Shown one piece after another: positions 44,074 through 53,372 of a DNA stretch of 64,000 nt. Source of the stretch: UBA11612 sp965228575 (GTDB lineage Bacteria > Pseudomonadota > Alphaproteobacteria > Rhodospirillales > Rhodospirillaceae); assembly GCA_965228575.1 (NCBI GenBank), contig CBDDHW010000016.1, forward strand, positions 1 through 64,000, in the 5' to 3' direction. The first letter of the stretch is position 1, and each line of letters opens with the position of its first letter. Below the pieces are notes generated by a model, which searched no databases, was not told where the DNA came from, and worked only from the letters and a program-made list of their open reading frames with translations. Position numbers and translations under genes: made by a program.

Positions 44074-44910
44074 TCAATAAACCGACGGCGCAGAAACACC
44101 CCTCCTCGACAATAATACCTGCTCGGCAACGGGAATGTGTTCGGGTCGATCAACATCCATCGCTGCGGCCGGGTCACGAATAATAATCGGCCGTGCATCC
44201 AAATCCATAAATTTTGATACGGAAAGGAATGCGGATTCTAAGTCAAGTCTGCCCATTAATGCTTTGAAAAGATTCGTCCATCCAAAAAACGAAATGAGTT
44301 GCCAGGGGCGTTTTCTCTTCATCTCTACCTCGCACCACACTTCCGCCGCTTTAAATGCTTTGTCGGAAAGTAGAGCAAATAAATTACATCCGCTGTAGCC
44401 GATTCCAGCTAATCTGATGAAAGTTCGTCGAACTCCTGGAAAACTGGTACGAATATCTTGTTCTACCGCGAGCCCGGCAGCGACATCGACCTTCTTAAGA
44501 TTAAATGCCATGTCACAAAAGACATTAAGCGATTCTACTGTTAAAAGTGGGCTGTCTGCCGTCAAAACAAGGACTGGATTATTCATTGGCTGCGTTTTTA
44601 ATGTCGCAACTACGCTCGTTGCAGGGCTGTTTTTCCCTTCAACGAAAAAAATTCTTTCGCGATGATCTTGAAAGGAACACCACGACACAACTTCAGGATA
44701 GGTTTCTATTTCCTGAATTCGGTTGCCGACAATAGTAATTGAGTCAATTTTTTCTGAAGAAACCAATGTCTCAAGAACATAAAGGATCATTGGTTTTTCG
44801 TGTATTTGCAGGAGCGCTTTTCTGTTGCGAGGAGCTATCTTGGATATTTCATCCGTTGGCCGATCCCCTGCCAACAAGATGACAGAAAATGTATTTTTAT
44901 CGCTGGTCAC
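44074..44910 (-). CDS. MobA-like nucleotidyltransferase
   Basis: A 278-residue NTP-transferase fold. The N-terminal loop FSVILLAGDRPTDEISKIAP followed by NRKALLQIHEKPMILYVLETL is the nucleotide-binding block (the usual GGxGxRM is altered to LAGDRPTDE); VLVLTADSPLLTVESL gives the metal-binding aspartates. The C-terminal 100 residues contain a hydrophobic segment (QLISFFGWTNLFKALMG). It probably activates a sugar or polyol for the adjoining glycerophosphotransferase-like enzyme, to which it is translationally coupled. Confidence 0.72.
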   Translation of the reverse strand: MTSDKNTFSVILLAGDRPTDEISKIAPRNRKALLQIHEKPMILYVLETLVSSEKIDSITIVGNRIQEIETYPEVVSWCSFQDHRERIFFVEGKNSPATSVVATLKTQPMNNPVLVLTADSPLLTVESLNVFCDMAFNLKKVDVAAGLAVEQDIRTSFPGVRRTFIRLAGIGYSGCNLFALLSDKAFKAAEVWCEVEMKRKRPWQLISFFGWTNLFKALMGRLDLESAFLSVSKFMDLDARPIIIRDPAAAMDVDRPEHIPVAEQVLLSRRGVSAPSVY

Positions 44911-44948
44911 ACGGCAACCCTAAACAAAACCTGTTGATATAAAGCGCG

Positions 44949-46247
44949 TTAAAACGCACCGTGCTTTCCAATCACCTTACCAACGTCCTCGCCCATGATG
45001 ATTGCATATCGAACGTCAAACTCTTTCTTAAGAGACGCCATGGCTTCCGCGCGAATCGCCGGCCACTGGCTTCTTGGAATCGCTAAAACACCGTCGTCGT
45101 CGGCATAAACGTAGTCTCCATTGTTGATCACAACATCACCTATCTTAACCGGACGGTTCATGGCGTGGACAGTGCCTTCGTACTTGATATCGTCGCAATA
45201 AATTCCTCGCGCAAAAACTGAAAATTCTAGGCCATTAAGCTCAGCTGAATCGCGAGTAAAACTATCAACGACGGCACCTACGGCGCCCGACCGAATTGCT
45301 ATGTTCGCGTTAAGATCACCAAAGTACGCCGTATTCTTAACCTCATTTTGAACAACAATCACATCACCGGGTCGAACAAAGTTGTATGTTCCAAGCGCTG
45401 TGTATATGCCGTTCCAATCATCGCCTTTACGCAACCTCCTCAGCTCTAACGTCTTCGCCACTCCCAAAACAGAACGCCCGCTCACACGCCTAAATCCAGG
45501 CGGAAACAAAGTTTTAACACCTTTTTCCTTGCAAATATCTGCGAGAAGCGAGGAGCAAAGGTGCGGCCGAATAGCATCCAGTTCCGCGTTGTGTACTGCT
45601 CGGTAGCCTGCGCAAATTCTTTCGGCCAGCGCGAGATCGTCAGGCCAATTGACGTCAATCGCTTCTTCATCCGTAAGTTCAAATAGATGTACTTTCTCAC
45701 CAAATCGACGTTTTGGCCGACCCTTGCCTTTGATTTTCTTCACCATATACAGACCCATAGACTCAATAATCGTATCCGGCAGGTCAATCGAATTTGGAAT
45801 CCGGCCTTCCCCATATGCCGGACGTTTCTTATTCCAGGTGTATTGTTTACGCTTTTGAACGGCGACAAGTGAATCCACACTTTTGCGAGCCTTCAGTTCT
45901 CGCACCGCCCTGTCTACAGTTTGCGACGAAATAAATGGACTGGTACACAAACACTGCACATATATGTCAGCATTTACGCGTGCACACTCGTTAGCAAACA
46001 ACTCGTGACCATCAGTTTTGTTTGAAGCCAGTCTTGGGTCTCGCCTAAGAATCTTGATAGGCAGATCAGAAACCAACTCAACTAAGGTATCTGACTCTGT
46101 ATCTAGATACACTGTATCAATTTCGGAACATTCGAGAAGTTGCCGTAGCTTGCGTTTAAACAGGTGCTCACCATCTAGTATGGTCGTGTTCTTGTTACGA
46201 ATTCGGCTACTCTCTCCCTTGGCTGGTACAAATGCCACAACCCGCAT
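44949..46247 (-). CDS. CMP-sugar synthetase-like / RraA-like fusion protein
   Basis: Two domains in 432 residues. Residues 1-~225 resemble acylneuraminate/KDO cytidylyltransferases: RVVAFVPAKGESSRIRNKNT, DGEHLFKRKLRQLL, CLCTSPFISSQTVDRAVREL and DVNWPDDLALAERI. Residues ~240-425 resemble RraA/HMG-CHA aldolases: GRSVLGVAKTLELRR, GDVIVVQNEVKNTAYFGDLN, AIRSGAVGAVVDSFTRDSAE and DYVYADDDGVLAIPRSQW, including the D-x-D-G metal-site pattern. GGGAGA seven bases before the ATG at 46247 sets the start. First gene of a three-gene set with the nucleotidyltransferase and the glycerophosphotransferase-like gene. A combined aldolase and CMP-activation step for an acidic sugar is an inference. Confidence 0.75.
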   Translation of the reverse strand: MRVVAFVPAKGESSRIRNKNTTILDGEHLFKRKLRQLLECSEIDTVYLDTESDTLVELVSDLPIKILRRDPRLASNKTDGHELFANECARVNADIYVQCLCTSPFISSQTVDRAVRELKARKSVDSLVAVQKRKQYTWNKKRPAYGEGRIPNSIDLPDTIIESMGLYMVKKIKGKGRPKRRFGEKVHLFELTDEEAIDVNWPDDLALAERICAGYRAVHNAELDAIRPHLCSSLLADICKEKGVKTLFPPGFRRVSGRSVLGVAKTLELRRLRKGDDWNGIYTALGTYNFVRPGDVIVVQNEVKNTAYFGDLNANIAIRSGAVGAVVDSFTRDSAELNGLEFSVFARGIYCDDIKYEGTVHAMNRPVKIGDVVINNGDYVYADDDGVLAIPRSQWPAIRAEAMASLKKEFDVRYAIIMGEDVGKVIGKHGAF

Positions 46248-46436
46248 TTTGTATTCTCCCGGTTTTTGGTTGATATTGTGCAAGCACAAGTAGTCTATCG
46301 TATCGACGGTATATTAATAAATTATTCCAGCATGGTATTCTCGGAAATCCGATGGAACTGGCAGTAATACCCTAAAATTCTGCCATGCGTTGAGTGAACT
46401 GGAGCTTTAACAGTAGTGATTATTTTGGATTCTTCG

Positions 46437-49070
46437 ATGCAAACACCTGCCCCGGTACTGCTCTCGGATTATGCGAAGCCTACCTATCGCATTATGTCGG
46501 CAGATCTAACTTTCGCACTTGACCCTCGTTGCACACGCGTACGAGCAAAACTCCAGATCGAGAAAACTGAGGATAAAGAATCTACCTGCGATCTTGTGCT
46601 AGATGGTGAGAAACTAAAACTAATCCAACTTCGCCTGGATGATCGGCGATTGTCTCCGGACGACTATGTAGCAACTGAGACGTCTTTAACCATCCCCTCC
46701 CCGCCCAAGTCGTTCACTTTGGAGTCAGAAGTTGAAATCTCTCCAGAGGGAAATACCGCGTTAGAGGGCCTATATCTATCAAACGGCGTATATTGCACTC
46801 AATGCGAACCAGAAGGATTTCGGCGCATTACCTATTTCTTGGATCGCCCAGACGTAATGAGCGTTATCCGCACTACAATAATCGCGCCTAAACGAGAATT
46901 TCCAGTTTTACTCTCAAATGGAAATCCGGTGGATCGTGGAGAGTTGGAGGACGGACTTCATTTCGCCACGTGGTATGATCCATTCCCAAAACCTTCCTAT
47001 CTATTCGCTTTGGTCGCTGGGGATTTAGGAAGTATTGAAGACAAATATGTGACGCAATCCGGACGTAATGTAAAACTGAATATATATGTGGAGAAGGGGA
47101 ATGAGAGCCGCGCTTTATATGCGATGGATGCGTTGAAGCGCGCGATAAGGTGGGAAGAAGATACTTACATCAGAGAATATGACTTGGACGTATTCAATAT
47201 CGTCGCCGTGAGCGATTTCAATATGGGGGCGATGGAGAATAAGGGATTAAATATATTTAATGACCGCTTTATTCTCGCTGACCCCGAGACCGCGACGGAT
47301 ACGGACTACTACCTCATTGAATCGATTATCGCTCACGAATACTTCCACAATTGGAGTGGAAATCGCGTTACGTGCCGGGATTGGTTTCAGTTAAGTCTAA
47401 AAGAGGGCCTAACAGTATTTCGTGACCAAGAGTTCACCGCTGATATGCGGGACCCCGCCAACAAAAGAATTGATGATGTAAACCTTCTTCGCGTGTCCCA
47501 ATTCGTCGAAGATGCCGGTCCGTTTGCTCACCCGGTGCGCCCTGACCGATATATGGAAATCAATAACTTCTACACGGCAACCGTCTACCAGAAAGGTGCT
47601 GAAGTTATCAGAATGATGAAAACGATACTTGGCAATGACGTTTTTTTAAAGGGGGTAGATTTATACTTTACTCGACATGACGGCCAAGCCGTGACGTGCG
47701 ACGACTTTGTGGCCGCGCTGGAAGACGCGTCTGGAGTCGACCTTAAGCAATTCAAGCGATGGTATAGCCAAGCAGGCACGCCGCATGTAGACGTTGAGGG
47801 GGTGTTCGACGCCAAGGCATCCACCTACACGCTCAAACTTCGCCAGCAGTGCAAGTCGACACCCGGTCAACCTACTAAAGAGCCCTTTCATATCCCCATC
47901 GCAATTGGTCTCATCGACGAGCGGGGACGCGATATACCACTCTCGATCCATAACGGGGAAATGGCGAACACATTGGTTTTACAATTGACGAACACCTCGC
48001 AAACTTTCGTGTTCAACGGAATTAAGTCTGAAAAGCCACGACTCTCCTTTAACCGAGGTTTTTCAGCACCAATCAACCATACCTTACGTCAATTGCCGTC
48101 GGACCAAGCCTTTCTTATGAAGCATGATTCCGATGCATTTAATAGGTGGGCGGCCGGTCAAGAATACTCGACCGGTGTAATTCTCCAAGTACTCGATAGT
48201 ATTTCAAGGGGAAAAGAAGTGAAGTTGGATCAAGATTTCTTGGTCGCTCTTGACTCTATCGCACATGATTCAGATCTCAACGAAGCATTCAAAGCATCAC
48301 TTCTGACGCTTCCGAGCGAAGAAATAATCTCCGCTCGAATGATGCCAGAGGACCCCCTTAATCTTTATAAAGCCCGCTTCCTAACTCGACGATATGTGGC
48401 GGTAAACTTGGAAGGCGTATTTAGAGCCCTACTCCCGGAACTGGAAACAAAATTATATGTTCCGAACGCATCAGGTATGGGTCGAAGAATGCTCAAACGA
48501 GTGGTTCTGTCTTACCTCGCTGCCACAGAGAGCACAAAACACCTAAAGTTTATCAAGGAGCTGTACGACAACGCATCGAATATGACCGAAAAAATGGATG
48601 CGTTGAGCATCCTAAATATAACAGACACGGAGTATCGTACCGCGGCGCTCGAGGATTTTTACAATAAATTCAAAGACAACCACCTAGTTGTGAATAAGTG
48701 GCTTTCGCTGCATGCCTGTGCACCACTACCGGGCACCTTGTCAAAGATAGAGCAACTTATTTGCCACCCTTTGTTCGATATTAGAAACCCCAACAAAGTT
48801 CGCGCGCTTATCGGGACTTTTGCCAGTTTAAATACTATGAATTTCCACGCTCTTGATGGTTCGGGTTACGCCTTCTTGGCGGATCAAATATTAAAAATAG
48901 ATGCATTTAATCCGCAATCGGCGGCCAGGCTTGTCGCTCCATTGAGCCGATGGAAACGCCATAATCCCGAGCGACGCGTCCAAATGAAATCTCAATTGGA
49001 ACGCGTCTACAATACGCACCAGCTATCGACGGATGTGCACGAAATGGTTAAGAGGAGCCTGGATGGTTAG
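46437..49070 (+). CDS. pepN: Aminopeptidase N
   Basis: A zinc M1 aminopeptidase of about 877 residues, the usual PepN length. The exopeptidase motif GAMENKGLN and the zinc site HEYFHNW with the downstream Glu in KEGLTVF are intact. The N-terminal LSDYAKPTYRIMSADLTFAL matches PepN openings. ATG at 46437 follows TTGGA; a GTG at 46416 with GGAG upstream is the alternative. It trims N-terminal residues from peptides in the cytoplasm. Its last 23 bases overlap the convergent gene. It separates the DUF115-like gene from the other surface-polymer genes. Confidence 0.95.
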   Translation: MQTPAPVLLSDYAKPTYRIMSADLTFALDPRCTRVRAKLQIEKTEDKESTCDLVLDGEKLKLIQLRLDDRRLSPDDYVATETSLTIPSPPKSFTLESEVEISPEGNTALEGLYLSNGVYCTQCEPEGFRRITYFLDRPDVMSVIRTTIIAPKREFPVLLSNGNPVDRGELEDGLHFATWYDPFPKPSYLFALVAGDLGSIEDKYVTQSGRNVKLNIYVEKGNESRALYAMDALKRAIRWEEDTYIREYDLDVFNIVAVSDFNMGAMENKGLNIFNDRFILADPETATDTDYYLIESIIAHEYFHNWSGNRVTCRDWFQLSLKEGLTVFRDQEFTADMRDPANKRIDDVNLLRVSQFVEDAGPFAHPVRPDRYMEINNFYTATVYQKGAEVIRMMKTILGNDVFLKGVDLYFTRHDGQAVTCDDFVAALEDASGVDLKQFKRWYSQAGTPHVDVEGVFDAKASTYTLKLRQQCKSTPGQPTKEPFHIPIAIGLIDERGRDIPLSIHNGEMANTLVLQLTNTSQTFVFNGIKSEKPRLSFNRGFSAPINHTLRQLPSDQAFLMKHDSDAFNRWAAGQEYSTGVILQVLDSISRGKEVKLDQDFLVALDSIAHDSDLNEAFKASLLTLPSEEIISARMMPEDPLNLYKARFLTRRYVAVNLEGVFRALLPELETKLYVPNASGMGRRMLKRVVLSYLAATESTKHLKFIKELYDNASNMTEKMDALSILNITDTEYRTAALEDFYNKFKDNHLVVNKWLSLHACAPLPGTLSKIEQLICHPLFDIRNPNKVRALIGTFASLNTMNFHALDGSGYAFLADQILKIDAFNPQSAARLVAPLSRWKRHNPERRVQMKSQLERVYNTHQLSTDVHEMVKRSLDG

Positions 49071-50346
49071 AGTTACTTCTAAACCTTTTGGCGAGAGCAG
49101 GAACGTATGACGGCGTGGCCGACCGAATTGTAGCGCCGTTCGCTTCAGCCAAGCTCAATATATCTTCCATGTCGTTGCAATAACTCCAAAATTCCTCTTC
49201 GTAGTTCCTTTTCCAAAATCCTGGATGAACGCGGTGAGTGACCGCCATTTTTCCCATGTAATCATCTTCATTGGCATGAGACCAAGGTTTCGTTGCAGCG
49301 CGGAATGACATTCCGTCACACCCGTAAATATTGATATTTTTGGAGAGGGTAAGAATCACTGGTAACACGAGCATCGTAAAAATATTCGCCGTTGATGCTG
49401 TAATAAATTCGTTTTCCAAATTTATATTGAAGACCGCACGACGGTCATTTCCTACTCCAATAATTCGATTTCTCGCGTCGGACGACACTACATGCTGAAA
49501 GTAAGGAACGTATCCAAGTTGCGTAATCAGAACTCGCGAAGGATCTTCCATTGCTTTAGCTAACCCCTTCCGGAACTGGCCTGCATACAATGACGGGCCG
49601 CAGTGCTGAACCGGGTCGCCGCAAAACAATATCTTTGGCTTTAATAGAGAAAGGGTTAACTGATCTGAAATCGTTGAATTGCAGACGGTTGTCAGTCCAA
49701 CTTCGGTATCAAATTTTGAGTCCACGACATCCGACAACGATGGACCATTGCCAAATGCGCTAATCGGATGCTCTCGCCATCGTTGCATAGAATCCCGGAA
49801 CAATTGATAAGATTTATTTACTAACTCCTCCAATTCCTTTTGCTCGAAAAACTGATAAGCAAAGCGAATACTCACCAGAGTTTCTTGTTGAACAGAAGAC
49901 GGGTCCGCCCAGACCAACTCCGCACCTGTAAGATCGGCTATTCTAGTGGCGGCAGATACAGTTTTAGGATCGCTAGTGTCCCAGATAATTATGCCCTTAA
50001 CATTTTTAAAATACGCTGAATCAATATCCGTTAAGTCAGTCGATCGAGTTTCAATCAGGTCGATCGACCCGCTGTACAACTGAGCATAGCGTGCGATGTC
50101 AGGGTCAAAATCTCGACTAAGATAGACCTTAGCGAGAGTTAGGATTTGCGAGGTATCTAGGAGGGAAAAATCCGCACCGGAGTATGGAAAAATGAGCTTT
50201 CCAAGTTTATTTCGCGCTGGCAAAAAATGCCAAATAGCTCGAAATAATTGATCGAATAAGGAGGCGCGGTTAGGGAGGGGTGGAAAAAAAAAGAACGTCC
50301 GACATGAACCAAATACTGCGACACGTCGCACTGAAGTTCGACTCAA
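49048..50346 (-). CDS. DUF115/MptE-like protein of surface glycan type
   Basis: A 432-residue protein. The core begins with ISAFGNGPSLSDVVDSKF, followed by LTTVCNSTISDQLTLSLLKP and ILFCGDPVQHCGPSLYAGQF, the pattern of DUF115 (MptE-like, also in Maf proteins that attach nonulosonic acids). NINIYGCDGMSF lies towards the C-terminus. The N-terminal 170 residues show a separate VAVFGSCRTFFFFPPLPN block that I do not recognise. The start is a TTG at 50346; other starts are possible. Close to a CMP-sugar synthetase fusion, which suggests a transferase role, but this is inference. Confidence 0.6.
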   Translation of the reverse strand: MSRTSVRRVAVFGSCRTFFFFPPLPNRASLFDQLFRAIWHFLPARNKLGKLIFPYSGADFSLLDTSQILTLAKVYLSRDFDPDIARYAQLYSGSIDLIETRSTDLTDIDSAYFKNVKGIIIWDTSDPKTVSAATRIADLTGAELVWADPSSVQQETLVSIRFAYQFFEQKELEELVNKSYQLFRDSMQRWREHPISAFGNGPSLSDVVDSKFDTEVGLTTVCNSTISDQLTLSLLKPKILFCGDPVQHCGPSLYAGQFRKGLAKAMEDPSRVLITQLGYVPYFQHVVSSDARNRIIGVGNDRRAVFNINLENEFITASTANIFTMLVLPVILTLSKNINIYGCDGMSFRAATKPWSHANEDDYMGKMAVTHRVHPGFWKRNYEEEFWSYCNDMEDILSLAEANGATIRSATPSYVPALAKRFRSNSNHPGSS

Positions 50347-50603
50347 AAATGCAATCTAATCCAAGTTTTAGTGACTATTTCAAGGCTGGAGTTTAATACC
50401 GGCAACTAGGCGGGGCAGTTTTACACACTTAGTAAATTAGAGCATTGACGTACGTTGCGTCGTCTAATCGGGATATTTGAACGCTAAAAGATTACCTCAT
50501 TGCAATCTCGGCTCGAATGGCTTTCCTCCACACATATGCTTTGGCATCCTAATAAATGTGTTAATTTGTTCAACTTGGGAGTGAAATGGAGAGGTCATTC
50601 GAT

Positions 50604-51461
50604 ATGGGACACCAAGATTTATGTAAAGCTGTTGGAGCAACAGCGAGTGCGTTGCTCTTGTCAATGTCATTGGTGACGAACGCTTCTGGCGAAGAGACTA
50701 TGAGTCCTAATGAAGAGTCGAAATTGGCTAGTATCTTGGCAGGCGACCACCGTAACGATAGTAATGCGGCGCGCGACAAATATAGAAACCCATCTGAAGT
50801 ATTGAAATTCTTCCGCTTGAAAGAAGATATGGCTGTTATGGAGATTTGGCCGGCAGGGGGATGGTGGACAGAAGTTCTGGCTCCGTTTTTATCGGAGAGC
50901 GGACGCTATGTGGCAGCGCACTATCCTGCGGAAGGAGGGCCCGAATTTTTCAGTCGATCGCTGAATTCCTTCAAGGAAAAGTTAGCGAGCCACCCTGAAG
51001 AGTATGGGAATGTCGAAATAGCGACGTTGATGCCAAACATGGGGCAATCAGAGCCCGTTGAACCTGGATCGATGGACTTGGTGCTAACATTTCGTAACGT
51101 TCACAATTGGATGTCTCAAGGCTCTACGTCCGAAATGGTAGAGGCCATGCACACGGCACTAAAACCTGGTGGGTATCTCGGAGTTGTCGAGCATCGCGCA
51201 TCAACAGACCAGCCCCAAGATCCGAAAGCGCAGTCGGGATACGTCCGCGAAGACTACGCAATACAAATGATGGAAAATGCGGGATTCAAACTTGTCGCGA
51301 AATCCGAAGTAAATGCAAACCCGAAAGACACTAAGGATTACGAAGGCGGTGTTTGGACTCTTCCACCAGTCCTTAGAAATGGGGACGAAGATCGCGAGAA
51401 GTACGCGGCTATCGGTGAAAGTGACAGATTTACGCTTCTCTTTCAGAAAGCTGATAACTAG
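50604..51461 (+). CDS. Exported COG4798-type methyltransferase-like protein
   Basis: A predicted signal peptide (AVGATASALLLSMSLVTNASG) precedes a class I methyltransferase-like domain. Motif I is unusual: VMEIWPAGGWWTEVLAPFL in place of the common D-x-G-x-G-x-G; later blocks MDLVLTFRNVHNW and LKPGGYLGVVEHRA fit the fold. GGAGAGG nine bases before the ATG at 50604 sets the start; 285 residues. SAM is not expected outside the cytoplasm, so the protein may be non-catalytic or act on another ligand. A terminator follows. Confidence 0.72.
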   Translation: MGHQDLCKAVGATASALLLSMSLVTNASGEETMSPNEESKLASILAGDHRNDSNAARDKYRNPSEVLKFFRLKEDMAVMEIWPAGGWWTEVLAPFLSESGRYVAAHYPAEGGPEFFSRSLNSFKEKLASHPEEYGNVEIATLMPNMGQSEPVEPGSMDLVLTFRNVHNWMSQGSTSEMVEAMHTALKPGGYLGVVEHRASTDQPQDPKAQSGYVREDYAIQMMENAGFKLVAKSEVNANPKDTKDYEGGVWTLPPVLRNGDEDREKYAAIGESDRFTLLFQKADN

Positions 51462-51494
51462 TTACGTCATACTATCGACTTTGAATGCTTAAAA

Positions 51495-51530
51495 AAACGG
51501 TGGAAATAGCGATCGCTATTTCCACCGTTT
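51495..51530 (-). terminator. 36-bp perfect palindrome, terminator for the SPOR gene
   Basis: The whole 36 bases are self-complementary (arms AAACGGTGGAAATAGCGA and its complement). On the minus strand the stem ends in CCGTTTTTTT, a good termination signal for the SPOR lipoprotein gene; on the plus strand the T-run is only three, so it is weaker for the methyltransferase gene. Confidence 0.75.
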
Positions 51531-51548
51531 GCTCTCTACGGATCAGTT

Positions 51549-53033
51549 TTAGCTGCCGTCCGCACTCGCACGGCAGAATTGATTGTTCTGCTTAAGCCTA
51601 ATACAAGCGGCTTCAGCGTCGACAACCGAGTTGAAAGTTCCCGCCATAAGTCGGTAGAAAATCCCTTGATCTGGACCAAGGTCAATCCTTCGAACGATTG
51701 GTTGTAATTCTCCTAAAACACTCTGGTTTTGTTGGAGAACTTGATCCCACCCTCGCAATGCGGATGCCTCGGACCGAAATGATGCAATATGTAGGACAGG
51801 CCCAGTAACTTGGGACTGCACTTGATTGGCTTCATTGTTTGGCTCTGGCGATGCGCCGTTGGATGGCGTCCCGGTCACGACTTGAGTTGAAGTTACTTGG
51901 GTTGTCTGTACAGGAAAGGAGCCGGTTCTTAGAAACTGTTCAACCGCCTCCTTTTCCGCCTCAAACTCTGACATGTTGATTAGGTTATTTCGTCTAAACC
52001 TCTCTAGATGCCCAATGATCGCAGCCCCTGACAATACATCTGCAGGAGGAGGCTTTGGGATATCTCTTTGTTCCGGTCTCTCGGGCAACAACGCATTTAG
52101 AATCATTGTTCGTTCCAACGCATGTTGCTGGGCCGTTATCGCACGCATCTCAAATGCCCGCTTCAAGGCCGCCAAGCGGGCAACAATGGCGTCAGTGCTC
52201 GGGACAGATCGACCAAGACCAGCCGCAGCGGGATCGTGGGTGTAAGGCAGGAGAGCACCCACATTCGTATTTCGGCGAGACAAATATTCCTGACTGGTAA
52301 TCAGATCTTCTTCCTGAAGTCGCATCAACGTTTCGAATCGGCGAACAACATTCATTTCTGCTGGCGTTAGTGGAATTTGACCCAATGCTGGTGACTCCGC
52401 CTCCACAGTCGGCGGCATCGCCGACGCCGGAATAAATTCCCGAGCGCCTACCTGTGTTTGGGAATTGGAAGAGCTAATTATGACTGTGCCGTCGACACGA
52501 TCTGAAAATGATGAATTGTCTTCCGGTAGAGGTTCAGAGACAAACGTATTTTCATTTGACTCGCGTCCGACTTGCGTTTGTACATTCGTTGGCGCGGACT
52601 CAGGTGGCGCAGAGAACTCCTCTGTCCCCAACGCAATCGAGGGCGTGTCCGCCATCTCACTCGAATTGGAAGAACTTGCTTTAGCGTCGCGCTCAGGGGA
52701 CGCAACTGCAACTTCTGTAGGCTCGGGCGCAACCAATTGCTGGGGAGAATCTGAAGTAAGGCTGCCTAAGGGTACACGCCGGGATCCCTCACCACCCTGC
52801 TCTACTACATCGCTAGGCTCAACCGAGAGAAGGTCTTCGGTAAAAGTGTCTTCCGTCGCTGACGTATTGATTGGTGCGAGCTCACTTGCTTCAATGGGCG
52901 CAGTCGAGGCCGAATATGAAACATCGCCTAATGGTAGGGCCGAAAGCCCAGCACATGCACTAAGGCACGTGCTCGCAAGAATTGCCACCAAGAGTCGCGT
53001 ACCAAGTGTTTTTACATGGTGTTTAGGCACCAT
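51549..53033 (-). CDS. SPOR-domain lipoprotein
   Basis: A lipoprotein with lipobox LSAC near residue 30, a long low-complexity linker (~35-210, rich in Ser, Glu, Pro), a helical middle (~210-340; VVRRFETLMRLQEEDLITSQ, and similar short-domain repeats around ITAQQHALER and NLINMSEFEAEK) and a C-terminal SPOR-like domain (~410-490; VLHIASFRSEASALRGWDQV, FYRLMAGTFNSVVDAEA). SPOR domains bind denuded peptidoglycan at division sites. ATG at 53033; a TTG three codons earlier is possible. About 494 residues. Role in envelope or division is inferred. Confidence 0.8.
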   Translation of the reverse strand: MVPKHHVKTLGTRLLVAILASTCLSACAGLSALPLGDVSYSASTAPIEASELAPINTSATEDTFTEDLLSVEPSDVVEQGGEGSRRVPLGSLTSDSPQQLVAPEPTEVAVASPERDAKASSSNSSEMADTPSIALGTEEFSAPPESAPTNVQTQVGRESNENTFVSEPLPEDNSSFSDRVDGTVIISSSNSQTQVGAREFIPASAMPPTVEAESPALGQIPLTPAEMNVVRRFETLMRLQEEDLITSQEYLSRRNTNVGALLPYTHDPAAAGLGRSVPSTDAIVARLAALKRAFEMRAITAQQHALERTMILNALLPERPEQRDIPKPPPADVLSGAAIIGHLERFRRNNLINMSEFEAEKEAVEQFLRTGSFPVQTTQVTSTQVVTGTPSNGASPEPNNEANQVQSQVTGPVLHIASFRSEASALRGWDQVLQQNQSVLGELQPIVRRIDLGPDQGIFYRLMAGTFNSVVDAEAACIRLKQNNQFCRASADGS

Positions 53034-53372
53034 TGATCCCAATCCAGCTACTTCACTGATTTTATCACCTCAAGCCCATATTGACGGTGACCTAGATCGC
53101 TTAAAAAGTAGTTAAATAGGGTGCAAATTCAAGCATATAGATACGCTTTGGGCAACGAGGAAAGTGCGCTAAACCGCGCCGCAAAAGGTACACGGTTCAT
53201 TCTTTCGCACATAAAAAGACCCACCGCATTACACGGTGGGCCAGTAAAGAGGAGAGGACCGATAACAATCCAAACGGGCCCAAAAGCCCGTTGTGAAAAC
53301 TTTGCGCTGACGGGAAAGCCTCCCCCTCAAGCCCCAATTCTCACAATGAGAATTATGTCAAATAATTATTGC
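53034..53372. other. Intergenic region with two hairpins
   Basis: No gene supported. Holds a minus-strand terminator at 53211-53240 and a seven-base-pair stem AACGGGC-CCAAAA-GCCCGTT near 53275 of unknown role. The frame 53121-53384 looks non-coding. Confidence 0.5.
53211..53240 (-). terminator. Terminator after the unknown 177-residue gene
   Basis: CCCACCG / CGGTGGG stem with a seven-base loop; on the minus strand it is followed by TCTTTTTATG. Confidence 0.65.
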
